Origin: Desulfuromonas acetexigens
Lineage (GTDB): Bacteria > Desulfobacterota > Desulfuromonadia > Desulfuromonadales > Trichloromonadaceae
DNA: 64,000 nucleotides
Assembly: GCF_900111775.1 (NCBI RefSeq)
Contig: NZ_FOJJ01000012.1
Coordinates: 124,001 to 188,000, forward strand
Direction of reading: 5' to 3'
This document shows, piece by piece, positions 43,142 through 53,873 of this stretch. The position numbers were made by a program, and so were the translations under genes. Position 1 is the stretch's first letter. Every line of letters starts with the position of its first letter. A model generated the notes under the pieces. That model worked only from the letters and a program-made list of their open reading frames with translations. It was not told where the DNA came from and did no database searches.

Positions 43142-43597
43142 TCAGGCGGCAGTTCGGCCGCGGGCGATGGCGTCGCGAGCCAGTTCGTCACAGCGCTCGT
43201 TTTCCGGATGCCCGGCATGGCCGCGCACCCAACACCATTCCACCTCGTGGCGACGGGTGAGTTCCAGCAGCCGTTCCCACAGGTCGCGATTGGCGACATC
43301 CTTTTTCTGCGAATTTTTCCAGCCACGCTTGATCCAGCCGTGAATCCATTCGGTAATGCCTTTTTTGACATATTCCGAATCGGTCGTCAGTCGCACTCGG
43401 CAGGGGCGTTTGAGGGCGGCCAGGGCTTCGATGGCGCCGGTCAGTTCCATGCGGTTGTTGGTCGTTTCCGGGGCATAACCGGAAAGTTCCTTAAGCGTGC
43501 CGCCGTAGCGAAGCAGGGCGCCCCAGCCGCCCGGGCCGGGGTTGCCGCTACAGGCGCCGTCGGAAAAAATTTCAACGAAGTGTTCGCGGGAGGTCAT
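43142..43597 (-). CDS. rnhA: Ribonuclease HI
   Basis: A 151-residue enzyme that cuts RNA in RNA-DNA hybrids. The four catalytic acids are present: D in [17 protein letters not shown] in [14 protein letters not shown] in TTDSEYV, and D in NERCDELA. The length is standard. AGGA lies just before the ATG. Confidence 0.96.
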   Translation of the reverse strand: MTSREHFVEIFSDGACSGNPGPGGWGALLRYGGTLKELSGYAPETTNNRMELTGAIEALAALKRPCRVRLTTDSEYVKKGITEWIHGWIKRGWKNSQKKDVANRDLWERLLELTRRHEVEWCWVRGHAGHPENERCDELARDAIARGRTAA

Positions 43598-43796
43598 GGT
43601 GTCCTGAGGTCGGGAGTGGATGAAATACGGCTCTCAGCATAGCACAGCCTTTTAGGCAAAACCAGCGCAAGGGGGCTTTCCCCGCCCGATTCCCGCCGCC
43701 GTTGTTGCAATGCCGCAGGCTTTGCATTAAATTGTCAGAATCCATTTAAAAGGCTGAACACGACACTTTCTTCATGCACCTTTACCGAGGCTGCCC

Positions 43797-45572
43797 ATGT
43801 CCTTTTCCGGCGAACTGGAACACTTGCCCATCGTCGATGTCATCCAACTCCTCCATTCCTCCCGCAAGACCGGCACCTTGTGTGTCCGTGGCGGGCGCGG
43901 AGAATGTCAGCTGGTTTTTAACGAAGGCTATATCACCAGCGCTAATCACGCCAATACCAGCGTGCGCATCGGCAAAATTCTGGTCGATATGGGCGCGATT
44001 TCCCGCGAGGACTGCGATGCCGCGCTGAACGGCCAGCAGGATGCCGGCGTGGCGCGTAAGCCGCTGGTCGCCACGCTCATCGAGGAAGGGGCGTTGAAGA
44101 AGGAGGACGCCTACCGGGGGCTGCGCACCCTGATCGAGATGACAGTGGTGGAGATGCTGCGCTGGACCAAGGGAACTTTTACCCTGGATGTGCACAGCGC
44201 GGTGATTTCTGACGAATACCGTTATTTCCCGGAAATGCTCCATCAGGAAATCAACCTCGATACCCAGCGGGTGCTGATGGATGCCCTGCGCATTTTCGAC
44301 GAGGAGAACCGCGACGGAGAAGGGGAGGAGCCGGCTTGGGAAGAGGATGAGTCGGTTGACGCTGCCTTCGCTGCGGAGCCTTCGGCCGCGAGCAGCGCTA
44401 TCGAACTGTCCGCCGACGATCTTGGATTGGGGGAGCTCGATCAACTGGAACGGAAAATTCCCGAGGTTTTCGCCAGCATCGAAGTGGTCGATCCCGGCGC
44501 GGCCCATCGCAAGCTGCTGGACGATCTCTGGCCGGCCGCCGGTGCCGCCGACCGGGGGCGAATGGTCGATTTCTTGACCCGCCTCGTGCCCTCGGCGGGA
44601 AGCGATTTCGACGGTGGCAGCCGCGGCGTGGTTTTTTGCGGTCGCGACCGCCTCGTCCGGCACGGCGTCATGACCATTTGCAAATCCCTCGATATTCTCA
44701 GTTTTACCACCGACGATGAGGGGGATCTCGACCTGATCCTGGAGCAGTCCCTGCGCAAGGGGATGGTGCCGCTGCTGATGCTCGGCGCGCCGGACGAAGA
44801 GCTGCCGGGGTGGACCGCGCTCGACCTGATCCGCCTGCGCCGGCAGAAACGGGCCCGTTTCCCGCAACTGCCGGTGCTGCAACTGGCGTTGGAACAGGAC
44901 GGGGATTTTGTCCTCCAGTCCTATCAGGACGGTGTCCTGGCGGTCATTCCCCGCCCCCGCGAGCTTGCCGCCGGTGGCGAGGTTGGACCGATGATCTGGT
45001 TTTTCGAGGTGCTGCTCGCCTATCTGCGCGACTACTTTGCTCAGCGCCGGAATCTCGCCGCGAGTGACCTCGGCAACGATCTGCTCATCTTGCGCGGGCT
45101 CCGTGATGCGCCGGAACTTTCCCAGGTGTTGCTGCAGCGGCTGAGCGAATTCTTTCCACGGGGGTTGACCCTGATTGTGCGCGGTGGTGAACTGCTCTCC
45201 GAAAAAGGGGTCGGGTTCCTCCCTGGGACGGAGCGGAGTCCGGCGCCGGTGCCGCGTTTCACGGTGGTTCCGTCTTCCGACGGGGCGTTGCGCCAGGTGT
45301 TGGCCAGCGGCCAGCCCTTTTGTGGGCCGCTCGCCGATGCGGCGCTGGAAGAGGTGTTGCGGGAACGACTCAGCGCACCCCGCGATCCGGCGGCTCTGCT
45401 GCTGCCCATCGTCAGCCGCGGACGAGTGATCGCCGTTATTTACGGGGACTTTGGCGACGGCGAGGCCAGGGCCGTCCCTCTCGATTATCTGCAGGTACTG
45501 GCCGCCCAGGCCGGACTGGTGCTCGAAAACGCCATCTACCGTCGGCAGTTGGAGAAGAACGCCGGTCACTAG
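43797..45572 (+). CDS. DUF4388 (PATAN) multi-domain signalling protein
   Basis: A 591-residue protein. The N-terminal ~115 residues form a DUF4388/PATAN domain (MSFSGELEHLPIVDVIQLLHSSRKTGTLCV; GYITSANHANTSVRIGKILVDMGAI), common in two-component and motility regulators of deltaproteobacteria and cyanobacteria. A helical region and an acidic linker (about 165-215) follow, then a receiver-like or degenerate regulatory domain (GVVFCGRDRLVRHGVMTICKSL) and a C-terminal GAF-like domain (about 450-585). No catalytic output domain was recognised. It is followed 48 bp later by the PilT/PilU ATPase gene, which suggests a role in type IV pilus control. Confidence 0.78.
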   Translation: MSFSGELEHLPIVDVIQLLHSSRKTGTLCVRGGRGECQLVFNEGYITSANHANTSVRIGKILVDMGAISREDCDAALNGQQDAGVARKPLVATLIEEGALKKEDAYRGLRTLIEMTVVEMLRWTKGTFTLDVHSAVISDEYRYFPEMLHQEINLDTQRVLMDALRIFDEENRDGEGEEPAWEEDESVDAAFAAEPSAASSAIELSADDLGLGELDQLERKIPEVFASIEVVDPGAAHRKLLDDLWPAAGAADRGRMVDFLTRLVPSAGSDFDGGSRGVVFCGRDRLVRHGVMTICKSLDILSFTTDDEGDLDLILEQSLRKGMVPLLMLGAPDEELPGWTALDLIRLRRQKRARFPQLPVLQLALEQDGDFVLQSYQDGVLAVIPRPRELAAGGEVGPMIWFFEVLLAYLRDYFAQRRNLAASDLGNDLLILRGLRDAPELSQVLLQRLSEFFPRGLTLIVRGGELLSEKGVGFLPGTERSPAPVPRFTVVPSSDGALRQVLASGQPFCGPLADAALEEVLRERLSAPRDPAALLLPIVSRGRVIAVIYGDFGDGEARAVPLDYLQVLAAQAGLVLENAIYRRQLEKNAGH

Positions 45573-45626
45573 CTCCGGGCGTTTTCCGCTTAAGCCGCGA
45601 TCTCAGGCCCCTGAAGGGATGTGTCC

Positions 45627-46697
45627 ATGGATATCAAAACCCTGAATCAGATACTGGAAATTTCGTTTGAGAAACGGGTTTCCGACGTGCACTTCGAAGT
45701 GGATAATCCGCCTTTTTTCCGGGCGCGCGGCCAGCTTCTCCGCTCCAAGTTACCCCCTTTGACCGCCGACGATACCGAGTTTATCGCCAAGCGGATCCTT
45801 GAACACAACGGCCGGCCTTTGGGGGATGGTTTCAAAGAATGCGACGCCTCTTATGCTCTCGCCAATGGCGGGCGCTTTCGGGTCAGCATCTTCCGGCAAC
45901 GGGGGGTGTTCGGGGTGGTCATGCGCGTCATTCCCCCCACCGTCGGTTCTTTCCAGGATCTCAAACTGCCGCCGGTTCTCGAAGAGATCGTCAAGGCCCC
46001 CAACGGCCTGATCCTCGTCACCGGCCCCACCGGCAATGGCAAATCAACGACCCTGGCGTCGATGTTGCGCTTCATCAACGAGAAATACAGCTACAACATC
46101 ATTACTATCGAAGATCCCATCGAATTTCTCTTCGCTTCCAACAAGAGCTGCATTATTCAGCGCGAGGTCGGGATCGATACGGAGAGTTTCGGCGATGCCC
46201 TGAAGGCTGCCCTGCGCATGGACCCGGATGTCATCATGGTCGGCGAGATGCGCGACCTGGAGACGATCGACGCCTGTATCAAAGCCGCCGAGACCGGGCA
46301 TCTGGTCTTCTCGACCTTGCACACCCAGAACGCCGCCTCGACCATCAACCGGGTCATTGGGCATTTTCCTCCCGATGCTCAGGAGATCGTTCGTCAGCGC
46401 CTCGCCGACATGTTGGTCGCCACCGTTTCTCTGCGTCTGATCAAGGACAAGAGTGGCGAGAACATCCTGCCGGTGGTGGAAGTGATGCGCTCCACCACCA
46501 CCATCCAGGCCTGTATCCGCGAAGGGCGGCTCGACGAAATTGAGCAGAACATCGAAAAGGGGCGGGCCCAGTATCATATGCAGAGCATGGATCAGCACCT
46601 GATCGAGCTCTGCAAGAAGGACATCATCACCATCCACGAGGCCAAGCGCGTCTCCCGCTCTATGGACCTGGACCGCAAGCTGAATTTCACCGCCTGA
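45627..46697 (+). CDS. PilT/PilU-family type IV pilus retraction ATPase
   Basis: A 356-residue hexameric ATPase. The N-terminal VSDVHFEVDNPPFFRARGQ, Walker A GPTGNGKST, Asp box EDPIEFLF, Walker B DPDVIMVGEMRD and His box GHLVFSTLHTQNAASTINR are all intact. The Walker A has N where most PilT proteins have S. The C-terminal stretch TTIQACIREGRLDEIEQNIEKGRAQYHMQSMDQHLIELC looks closer to PilU than to the canonical AIRNLIRE motif of PilT, so PilT versus PilU is left open. The ATG at 45627 fits the AAGGGA spacing better than the GTG at 45621. Confidence 0.9.
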   Translation: MDIKTLNQILEISFEKRVSDVHFEVDNPPFFRARGQLLRSKLPPLTADDTEFIAKRILEHNGRPLGDGFKECDASYALANGGRFRVSIFRQRGVFGVVMRVIPPTVGSFQDLKLPPVLEEIVKAPNGLILVTGPTGNGKSTTLASMLRFINEKYSYNIITIEDPIEFLFASNKSCIIQREVGIDTESFGDALKAALRMDPDVIMVGEMRDLETIDACIKAAETGHLVFSTLHTQNAASTINRVIGHFPPDAQEIVRQRLADMLVATVSLRLIKDKSGENILPVVEVMRSTTTIQACIREGRLDEIEQNIEKGRAQYHMQSMDQHLIELCKKDIITIHEAKRVSRSMDLDRKLNFTA

Positions 46698-46758
46698 GGT
46701 GAAGTGGCCAAGGTCCGTGGCTCCGTCCCCGTCACTATTCCCCTGTGGGACAAACCAA

Positions 46759-46789
46759 AAGCCCCGTCGAACTGAATTCGGCGGGGCTT
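46759..46789. terminator. Hairpin after the PilT/PilU gene
   Basis: A 13-bp stem (one wobble pair) with loop CTGAA. The T-run is poor on the plus strand and short (TTTT) on the minus strand. Confidence 0.55.
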
Positions 46790-46837
46790 CAACTTGGGGT
46801 GCGCCAGAGGGGTTGTCCGCTTCAGTCGGAGAGAAAG

Positions 46838-46871
46838 AAAAAGCCCCTCTGTTTGCACAGAGAGGCTTTTT
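46838..46871 (-). terminator. Terminator of the tRNA-Lys/tRNA-Glu transcript
   Basis: Minus strand: a 15-bp stem with one mismatch, loop GCAA, followed by TTTTTCTTT directly after tRNA-Glu. A-rich flanks mean it could also act on the plus strand. Confidence 0.8.
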
Positions 46872-46876
46872 CAATG

Positions 46877-46954
46877 TGGCGTCCCCAGGGGGATTCGAAC
46901 CCCCGTCGCCGGCGTGAAAGGCCGGTGTCCTGGGCCAGGCTAGACGATAGGGAC
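46877..46954 (-). tRNA. tRNA-Glu (UUC anticodon)
   Basis: A 78-nt tRNA with an encoded CCA end. The anticodon stem CCGGC/GCCGG encloses the loop CTTTCAC (anticodon TTC). Acceptor GTCCC.../...GGGAC and T-loop TTCGAAT are standard. It lies 52 bp downstream of tRNA-Lys in the same orientation. Confidence 0.96.
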
Positions 46955-47006
46955 TTAACCTTCAAGTCCCTGCGGGAAATGACCCCGCAGGATGCTGCTT
47001 TTAAAA

Positions 47007-47082
47007 TGGTGAGCCGGGGGGGGATCGAACCCACGACCATCTGATTAAAAGTCAGATGCTCTACCGACTGAGCTACCGGCTC
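47007..47082 (-). tRNA. tRNA-Lys (UUU anticodon)
   Basis: A 76-nt tRNA with an encoded CCA end. The anticodon stem TCTGA/TCAGA encloses CTTTTAA (anticodon TTT). Acceptor arms GAGCCGG/CCGGCTC pair fully. The T-stem reads GTGGG with CCCCC, leaving one T-C mismatch at its second pair. It follows purA on the same strand. Confidence 0.95.
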
Positions 47083-47159
47083 ACAAGAGAAGCCAATTTA
47101 TAAAGGAATTGCTTTTTTCAGTCAACCCTTTTTTGCGTTTTTTGGAAAAAAAGCTCTTT

Positions 47160-49761
<2,602 letters not shown>

Positions 49762-49824
49762 AAGTAACGGGATCCTTTTGCGATTTTCTTTCCGTGCCCG
49801 AACCCTTTGGCGGGCTCGACGAAG

Positions 49825-51408
49825 TCAGATCTGTACCTGGACGGCTGAGAGGATATGCTCGTTGCCGCGCAGTTCGTCAATCACGGCATCGGAAATCCGG
49901 CTGTCCACATTGAGCAGGGAGATGGCCTTGCCCTGGATCTTGCGGCGGGAAAGATTCATCATGGCGATGTTGATGCTGTGCTGGGCCAAAGTCTGGCCGA
50001 CGAAACCGATGACGCCCGGGCGGTCGTCGTTGTGCAGGATCAGAATGTGCCCCTCGGGGAGAGCCTCGACCTGATAGCCGTCGACCCGCACAATACGTTG
50101 GTCGTCGTCGGCGAAGACCGTGCCGCACACTGAATGCTCGCCATCATCGCCGGTGACCTTGACCTGGATCATGTTGGAAAAACCTTCGGCCATGTTGCTC
50201 TTGGCCTCGGTGACGCGAATTCCCCGTTCCCGGGCACGCTGAGCGGCGTTGACGAAGTTCACCAGGGAGCCGACCATGGGAGTCAGGACCCCCTTGAGCA
50301 CGGCCATGGTCAGCGGCTCGATGAGAAAAGCGGTGACCGCCCCAGAATATTCGATGGAAATCTGGGTGATGCCCCGGCCGCAACGCTGTGCCTGGAAGAT
50401 GCCGAGGCGTTCAGCGAGCTGCACGTAGGGACGGATCAGCGCCATCATCTCGGCATTGACCGAGGGAACATTGAGGGCGTTGACAACGATCCCTTTCTGC
50501 AGGAAGTCGACAACCTGATGGGCGGTCTGGACGGTCACGTTCACCTGGGCGTCGCGAGTGGCGGCGCGCATCTGCGGCGTGGCAATCACCTGGTCGAGCT
50601 GGAGCAGGGGGTGGTCCTTGCCCGGCGGCTGGTTAGCGAAGACGTCCAGGGCCGCGCCCGCGACCCGGCCGTCGCGCAGGGCTTCGGCCAGAGCTTCCTC
50701 GTCGATCAGGCGGCCGACCGCACAGTTGATGATATAACAGCCGCGCTTGACCTTGTTTAGCGCCTCGTCCCCGATGATTCCTTCGGTTTCGAGGTTCAGG
50801 GGCAGATGCAGGCTGATGAAGTCGGAGCGGGCGAGCAGGTCGTCGAATTCGACCAGCTCGGCGCCGAGTTGGCGGGCCAACTCTTCGGAGATGTAGGGAT
50901 CATGGACAATGACCCGCATGCGCAGGGCGAGGGCCCGTTCGACCACCATGCGCCCGATCTTGCCGGCGCCAATGACGCCGAGGGTACGGCCGCCGATGTC
51001 GAGTCCCAGATATTTGTAGCTGTCCCATTCTCCGGAGCGGGTGGCGGCATAGGCCTGGGGAATCTGGCGGGCCAGGGCCAGGAGCATGGCGATGGTATAT
51101 TCGGCCATGGTCGTGGTGCTGCCGAAGGGGGTGTTCATGATGACCACCCCTTTGGCGTTAGCGGCCACCAGGTCCATGTTCTCTACACCGATTCCGGCGC
51201 GGGCGACGACCTTGAGGCAAGGGGCGGCGGCGAAGACCGCTTCGGTCACCTGGGTGCCCCCCCGAACCACTAGCGCATCGACATCGGCCACGGCCTCCAG
51301 AAGCTCTTCCTCGGTCATGCCGGGACGATACTTGAGGCTGAGGCCTTTGGCGTTCTCAAAAATTTTCAGGCCTTCCATGGAAAACTTGTCGGTGACGAGG
51401 ACCTTCAT
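49825..51408 (-). CDS. SerA-like D-3-phosphoglycerate dehydrogenase homologue lacking the catalytic triad
   Basis: A 527-residue protein with the full SerA layout: substrate domain, NAD-binding Rossmann domain (LGVIGAGKIGRMVV, then VHDPYIS), an ACT-like intervening domain and a C-terminal ACT domain (ILILHNDDRPGVIGFVGQTL). In active members the catalytic Arg lies in NCARGG, the Glu in DVFxxEP and the His in TPHxxAxT. Here these read NCAVGR (V231), DVFANQPP (Q260) and ATPQMRAAT (Q279). Other active-site-near positions also differ (VVRGGTQV; AEYTIAMLLALAR). The reading frame is clean and the ACT domain is well kept. Serine synthesis by this protein is therefore doubtful; a binding or regulatory role is an inference. 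It heads the hisZ-purA-tRNA operon behind a strong promoter. Confidence 0.85.
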   Translation of the reverse strand: MKVLVTDKFSMEGLKIFENAKGLSLKYRPGMTEEELLEAVADVDALVVRGGTQVTEAVFAAAPCLKVVARAGIGVENMDLVAANAKGVVIMNTPFGSTTTMAEYTIAMLLALARQIPQAYAATRSGEWDSYKYLGLDIGGRTLGVIGAGKIGRMVVERALALRMRVIVHDPYISEELARQLGAELVEFDDLLARSDFISLHLPLNLETEGIIGDEALNKVKRGCYIINCAVGRLIDEEALAEALRDGRVAGAALDVFANQPPGKDHPLLQLDQVIATPQMRAATRDAQVNVTVQTAHQVVDFLQKGIVVNALNVPSVNAEMMALIRPYVQLAERLGIFQAQRCGRGITQISIEYSGAVTAFLIEPLTMAVLKGVLTPMVGSLVNFVNAAQRARERGIRVTEAKSNMAEGFSNMIQVKVTGDDGEHSVCGTVFADDDQRIVRVDGYQVEALPEGHILILHNDDRPGVIGFVGQTLAQHSINIAMMNLSRRKIQGKAISLLNVDSRISDAVIDELRGNEHILSAVQVQI

Positions 51409-51469
51409 GGTTTCCACTCCGGATGATTGGCGGGCATGGCAAGCGGCTCCTAGGCATTTCGAACGAGGT

Positions 51470-51498
51470 ACGGTAGCAAGACCGGCCCTTTCTGTCAA
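51470..51498 (-). promoter_or_regulatory. Strong promoter of the serA-like gene-hisZ-purA-tRNA operon
   Basis: Minus strand: TTGACA, 17 nt, TACCGT preceded by TGC (extended -10). It lies about 60 nt before the start codon. Confidence 0.7.
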
Positions 51499-51621
51499 GG
51501 TCAAACCGGGGTCGCTCGGGATTGGGAAATAAAAGCTAAAACAGGAAGATAGCCGGTCAGGGGAGGGGTGACGAAGGGTGAACGAAGCGGCGGTGAAAGG
51601 GGGCCGGACGCCCAGACATAA

Positions 51622-51653
51622 AAAAGCTCCGCGAAGGGCTTCGCGGAGCTTTT
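51622..51653. terminator. Terminator of the cold-shock gene
   Basis: A 14-bp GC-rich perfect stem (AAAGCTCCGCGAAG with CTTCGCGGAGCTTT) and short loop. A- and T-tracts flank it, so it can act on both strands. Confidence 0.9.
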
Positions 51654-51674
51654 GAGATTCGGAGAAGCCTGGTA

Positions 51675-51875
51675 TCAGATTTTGACGATGTTGGCGGCCT
51701 GCGGACCTTTCTGGCCTTCGATCACGTCAAACTGGACCCGCTGACCCTCGGCCAGGGATTTGAAGCCATCGCCGCTGATCGCCGAGAAATGGGCGAATAC
51801 GTCGGGGCCGTTATCTTGCTGAATGAAACCAAACCCTTTTGCGTCGTTAAACCACTTGACCGTTCCTTCTGCCAT
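51675..51875 (-). CDS. Cold-shock domain protein (CspA family)
   Basis: A 66-residue single cold-shock domain. RNP1 KGFGFIQ and RNP2 VFAHFSAI are intact, and [15 protein letters not shown] begins the fold. These proteins bind single-stranded RNA and act as RNA chaperones. The ATG at 51875 has AGGAAG just upstream. A ~140-nt leader separates it from the predicted promoter, as is common for csp genes. Confidence 0.95.
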   Translation of the reverse strand: MAEGTVKWFNDAKGFGFIQQDNGPDVFAHFSAISGDGFKSLAEGQRVQFDVIEGQKGPQAANIVKI

Positions 51876-52021
51876 CTTCCTGTGCTCCTTTTTGTCTTTC
51901 CGGGCGACCGGTGTTGAAATAGCAAGTCCCGGCGGCCCGAAGCCCGCGATAAACCTCCCACCGCGTGGGGTCGGGCGGTTGCTGGCGAGGCACGGCCCTG
52001 CTCTTCCGGAACTTGGCAGAA

Positions 52022-52050
52022 ACGCTAGCATATAAATACCGGGCTGGCAA
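52022..52050 (-). promoter_or_regulatory. Predicted promoter of the cold-shock gene
   Basis: Minus strand: TTGCCA, 17 nt, TAGCGT with TGC before it (extended -10). It implies a leader of roughly 140 nt. Confidence 0.6.
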
Positions 52051-52100
52051 CCGTGTTTTTTATGCTTTTTATGTGAGAATCCAGGGTATTTGCTCTGGAT

Positions 52101-53612
52101 TCAGGAGGTTTTCGCCGGGTGCAGTCCGTCGCGCAAATACTGGATCAGTAGACGTACACCGACCCCGGTCCCGCCTTGGGTGCGCCCGGGTACCCCCTTT
52201 TCCTCCCAGGCGGTACCGGCGATATCGAGATGCGCCCAGGAAAAGTCCTCGGCGAAAGCCTGCAGAAAAGCGGCGGCGGTGATCGTTCCCGCCGGACGTC
52301 CGGCGGTATTCTTCAGGTCGGCCACTTCGCTCTTGAGCAGCTTGGCGTATTCTTCCCAGAGGGGGAGTTGCCAGAGACGTTCGCCGCAGCGTTCTCCGGC
52401 GTTGCCTAAGGCGCGAATCAGGCCGTCGTGATTGCCGAGAACGGCGCTGGCCTCATGCCCGAGGGCGATGATACAGGCGCCGGTGAGGGTGGCGATGTCG
52501 ATGACCGCCCGCGGGGCGAAACGCTTGGCGTAGGTCAGGGTATCGGCCAGAATCAGGCGCCCTTCGGCGTCCGTATTGAGTACCTCGATGGTCTTGCCGG
52601 AGAGGGAGGTGAGGATGTCGCCAGGACGGATGGCGCTCCCCGAAGGAAGGTTTTCCACCGCCGGAACCAGGCCGACCAGGTTCACCGGCAATTGCAGCCG
52701 CGCCGCTGCCGACAGGGTGCCGAACACGGCCGCGCCACCGGCCATATCCATCTTCATCTCGTCCATCTTCTCCGCCGGTTTCAAGGAAATGCCGCCGGCG
52801 TCGAAGACCACCCCCTTGCCGATGAGGGCGATAGGCTGTTGCGTTTCCCCTGCGCCGCGATATTCAAGGACGATCAGGCGCGGTTCGCGGACGCTTCCCT
52901 GGGCGACCCCGAGTAGGGCGCCGAAACCTTCCCGCTCTAGTTCCGGACGGTCGAGCACGGTGCAGTCGAGGCTGGTTTCCTCGGCCAGTTTCCGGGCCCG
53001 GCGCGCCAGTTCCTCGGGGGATTTGACATTGCCCGGTTCGTTGACCAGGTCACGGGCGAGAATGACGCCCTGGCAGATCGCTTCCGCGACGACCGCGCCC
53101 GCTTTGGCCTCCTTGACCTGGTCGCGCCGGGGGACGCGCAGGGTCAGCTTGAGCGGGGCCGGCAGGGGCTTCTCGCGATCCTGGCTGCGATAGCGACGGA
53201 AGTGGTAGCCGGCGAGGATGACCGCTTCGCCGGCGAGTTGGGCGAGATCGCTCACGGGCAATTGCCGGGCGGGGAGGCTGGCGAGGTCAAGGGCGCAGGC
53301 GCGCAGCCCCCGTTCATGAAGAAAGGCCGCCGCCCCCGCCAGCTCCCGACGCAGGTCGAACTTCCGCTCGCGCGCCGGGCCGAGGCCAAGGAGAAGGATG
53401 CGCTCGGCGGGGAGGTCGGGCGGGTGGAGCAGCAGTTTTTCCCCGGCCTTGCCGCGAAACTCCCTGTCGCGAAAGGCGCGGCTGATCGCGCCGGCGAGAT
53501 GGGCGTTGAGCGCCAAGATTGCCGGGGAGGGACGGCGGCTTTCATGGATGCCGAGGATCAGGCAGGGGGTTTTCAGTTCCAGTGGGGCGGCGCTGCTGAC
53601 GTGAATGTCCAT
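52101..53612 (-). CDS. pepA: Leucyl aminopeptidase PepA (M17)
   Basis: A 503-residue cytosolic di-metal aminopeptidase. The metal and catalytic segments are present: IGKGVVFDAGGISLKP (K and D), MKMDMAGGAAV, and the family signature NTDAEGRLILADTL with the catalytic Arg. C-terminal HLDIAGTAW is typical. It is a single-gene unit with its own promoter. Confidence 0.96.
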   Translation of the reverse strand: MDIHVSSAAPLELKTPCLILGIHESRRPSPAILALNAHLAGAISRAFRDREFRGKAGEKLLLHPPDLPAERILLLGLGPARERKFDLRRELAGAAAFLHERGLRACALDLASLPARQLPVSDLAQLAGEAVILAGYHFRRYRSQDREKPLPAPLKLTLRVPRRDQVKEAKAGAVVAEAICQGVILARDLVNEPGNVKSPEELARRARKLAEETSLDCTVLDRPELEREGFGALLGVAQGSVREPRLIVLEYRGAGETQQPIALIGKGVVFDAGGISLKPAEKMDEMKMDMAGGAAVFGTLSAAARLQLPVNLVGLVPAVENLPSGSAIRPGDILTSLSGKTIEVLNTDAEGRLILADTLTYAKRFAPRAVIDIATLTGACIIALGHEASAVLGNHDGLIRALGNAGERCGERLWQLPLWEEYAKLLKSEVADLKNTAGRPAGTITAAAFLQAFAEDFSWAHLDIAGTAWEEKGVPGRTQGGTGVGVRLLIQYLRDGLHPAKTS

Positions 53613-53650
53613 GGGACGCTTCCTTTCATGATGTGGCCAAATTCCCGGCC

Positions 53651-53679
53651 ATTCTAGCGGCCCCCCGGACCCTTTTCAA
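53651..53679 (-). promoter_or_regulatory. Predicted promoter of pepA
   Basis: Minus strand: TTGAAA, 17 nt, TAGAAT; about 40 nt before the pepA ATG. Confidence 0.65.
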
Positions 53680-53728
53680 TCTTCGACCGAGCGTGGTCGG
53701 TTTTTTTGACCCGGCCCGTGTCGTGTTT

Positions 53729-53756
53729 TTGACAAGCGCTGCCAAGCCGGTACAAT
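53729..53756 (+). promoter_or_regulatory. Predicted promoter of the repeat-domain lipoprotein gene
   Basis: TTGACA, 16 nt, TACAAT. It lies divergent from the pepA promoter, with about 110 nt of leader before the ATG. Confidence 0.65.
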
Positions 53757-53873
53757 ACGACGATAACCGAGGAAATCAGAGCGAGTTTTTCTTGATCCTC
53801 GTTTCTTCACCCTCGTCCGTTGTGGAACTAATAGGCCCATTTGCTTTTCAGCGCGATGTGCAGGAGGCGACTC

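Noticed and set aside
43621-43796. Possible GEMM-like pattern (GGCAAAACC...GCGCAA) before the DUF4388 gene
   Set aside because: Spacing and flanking helices do not match the riboswitch, and the region also holds the upstream signals of the divergent rnhA gene.
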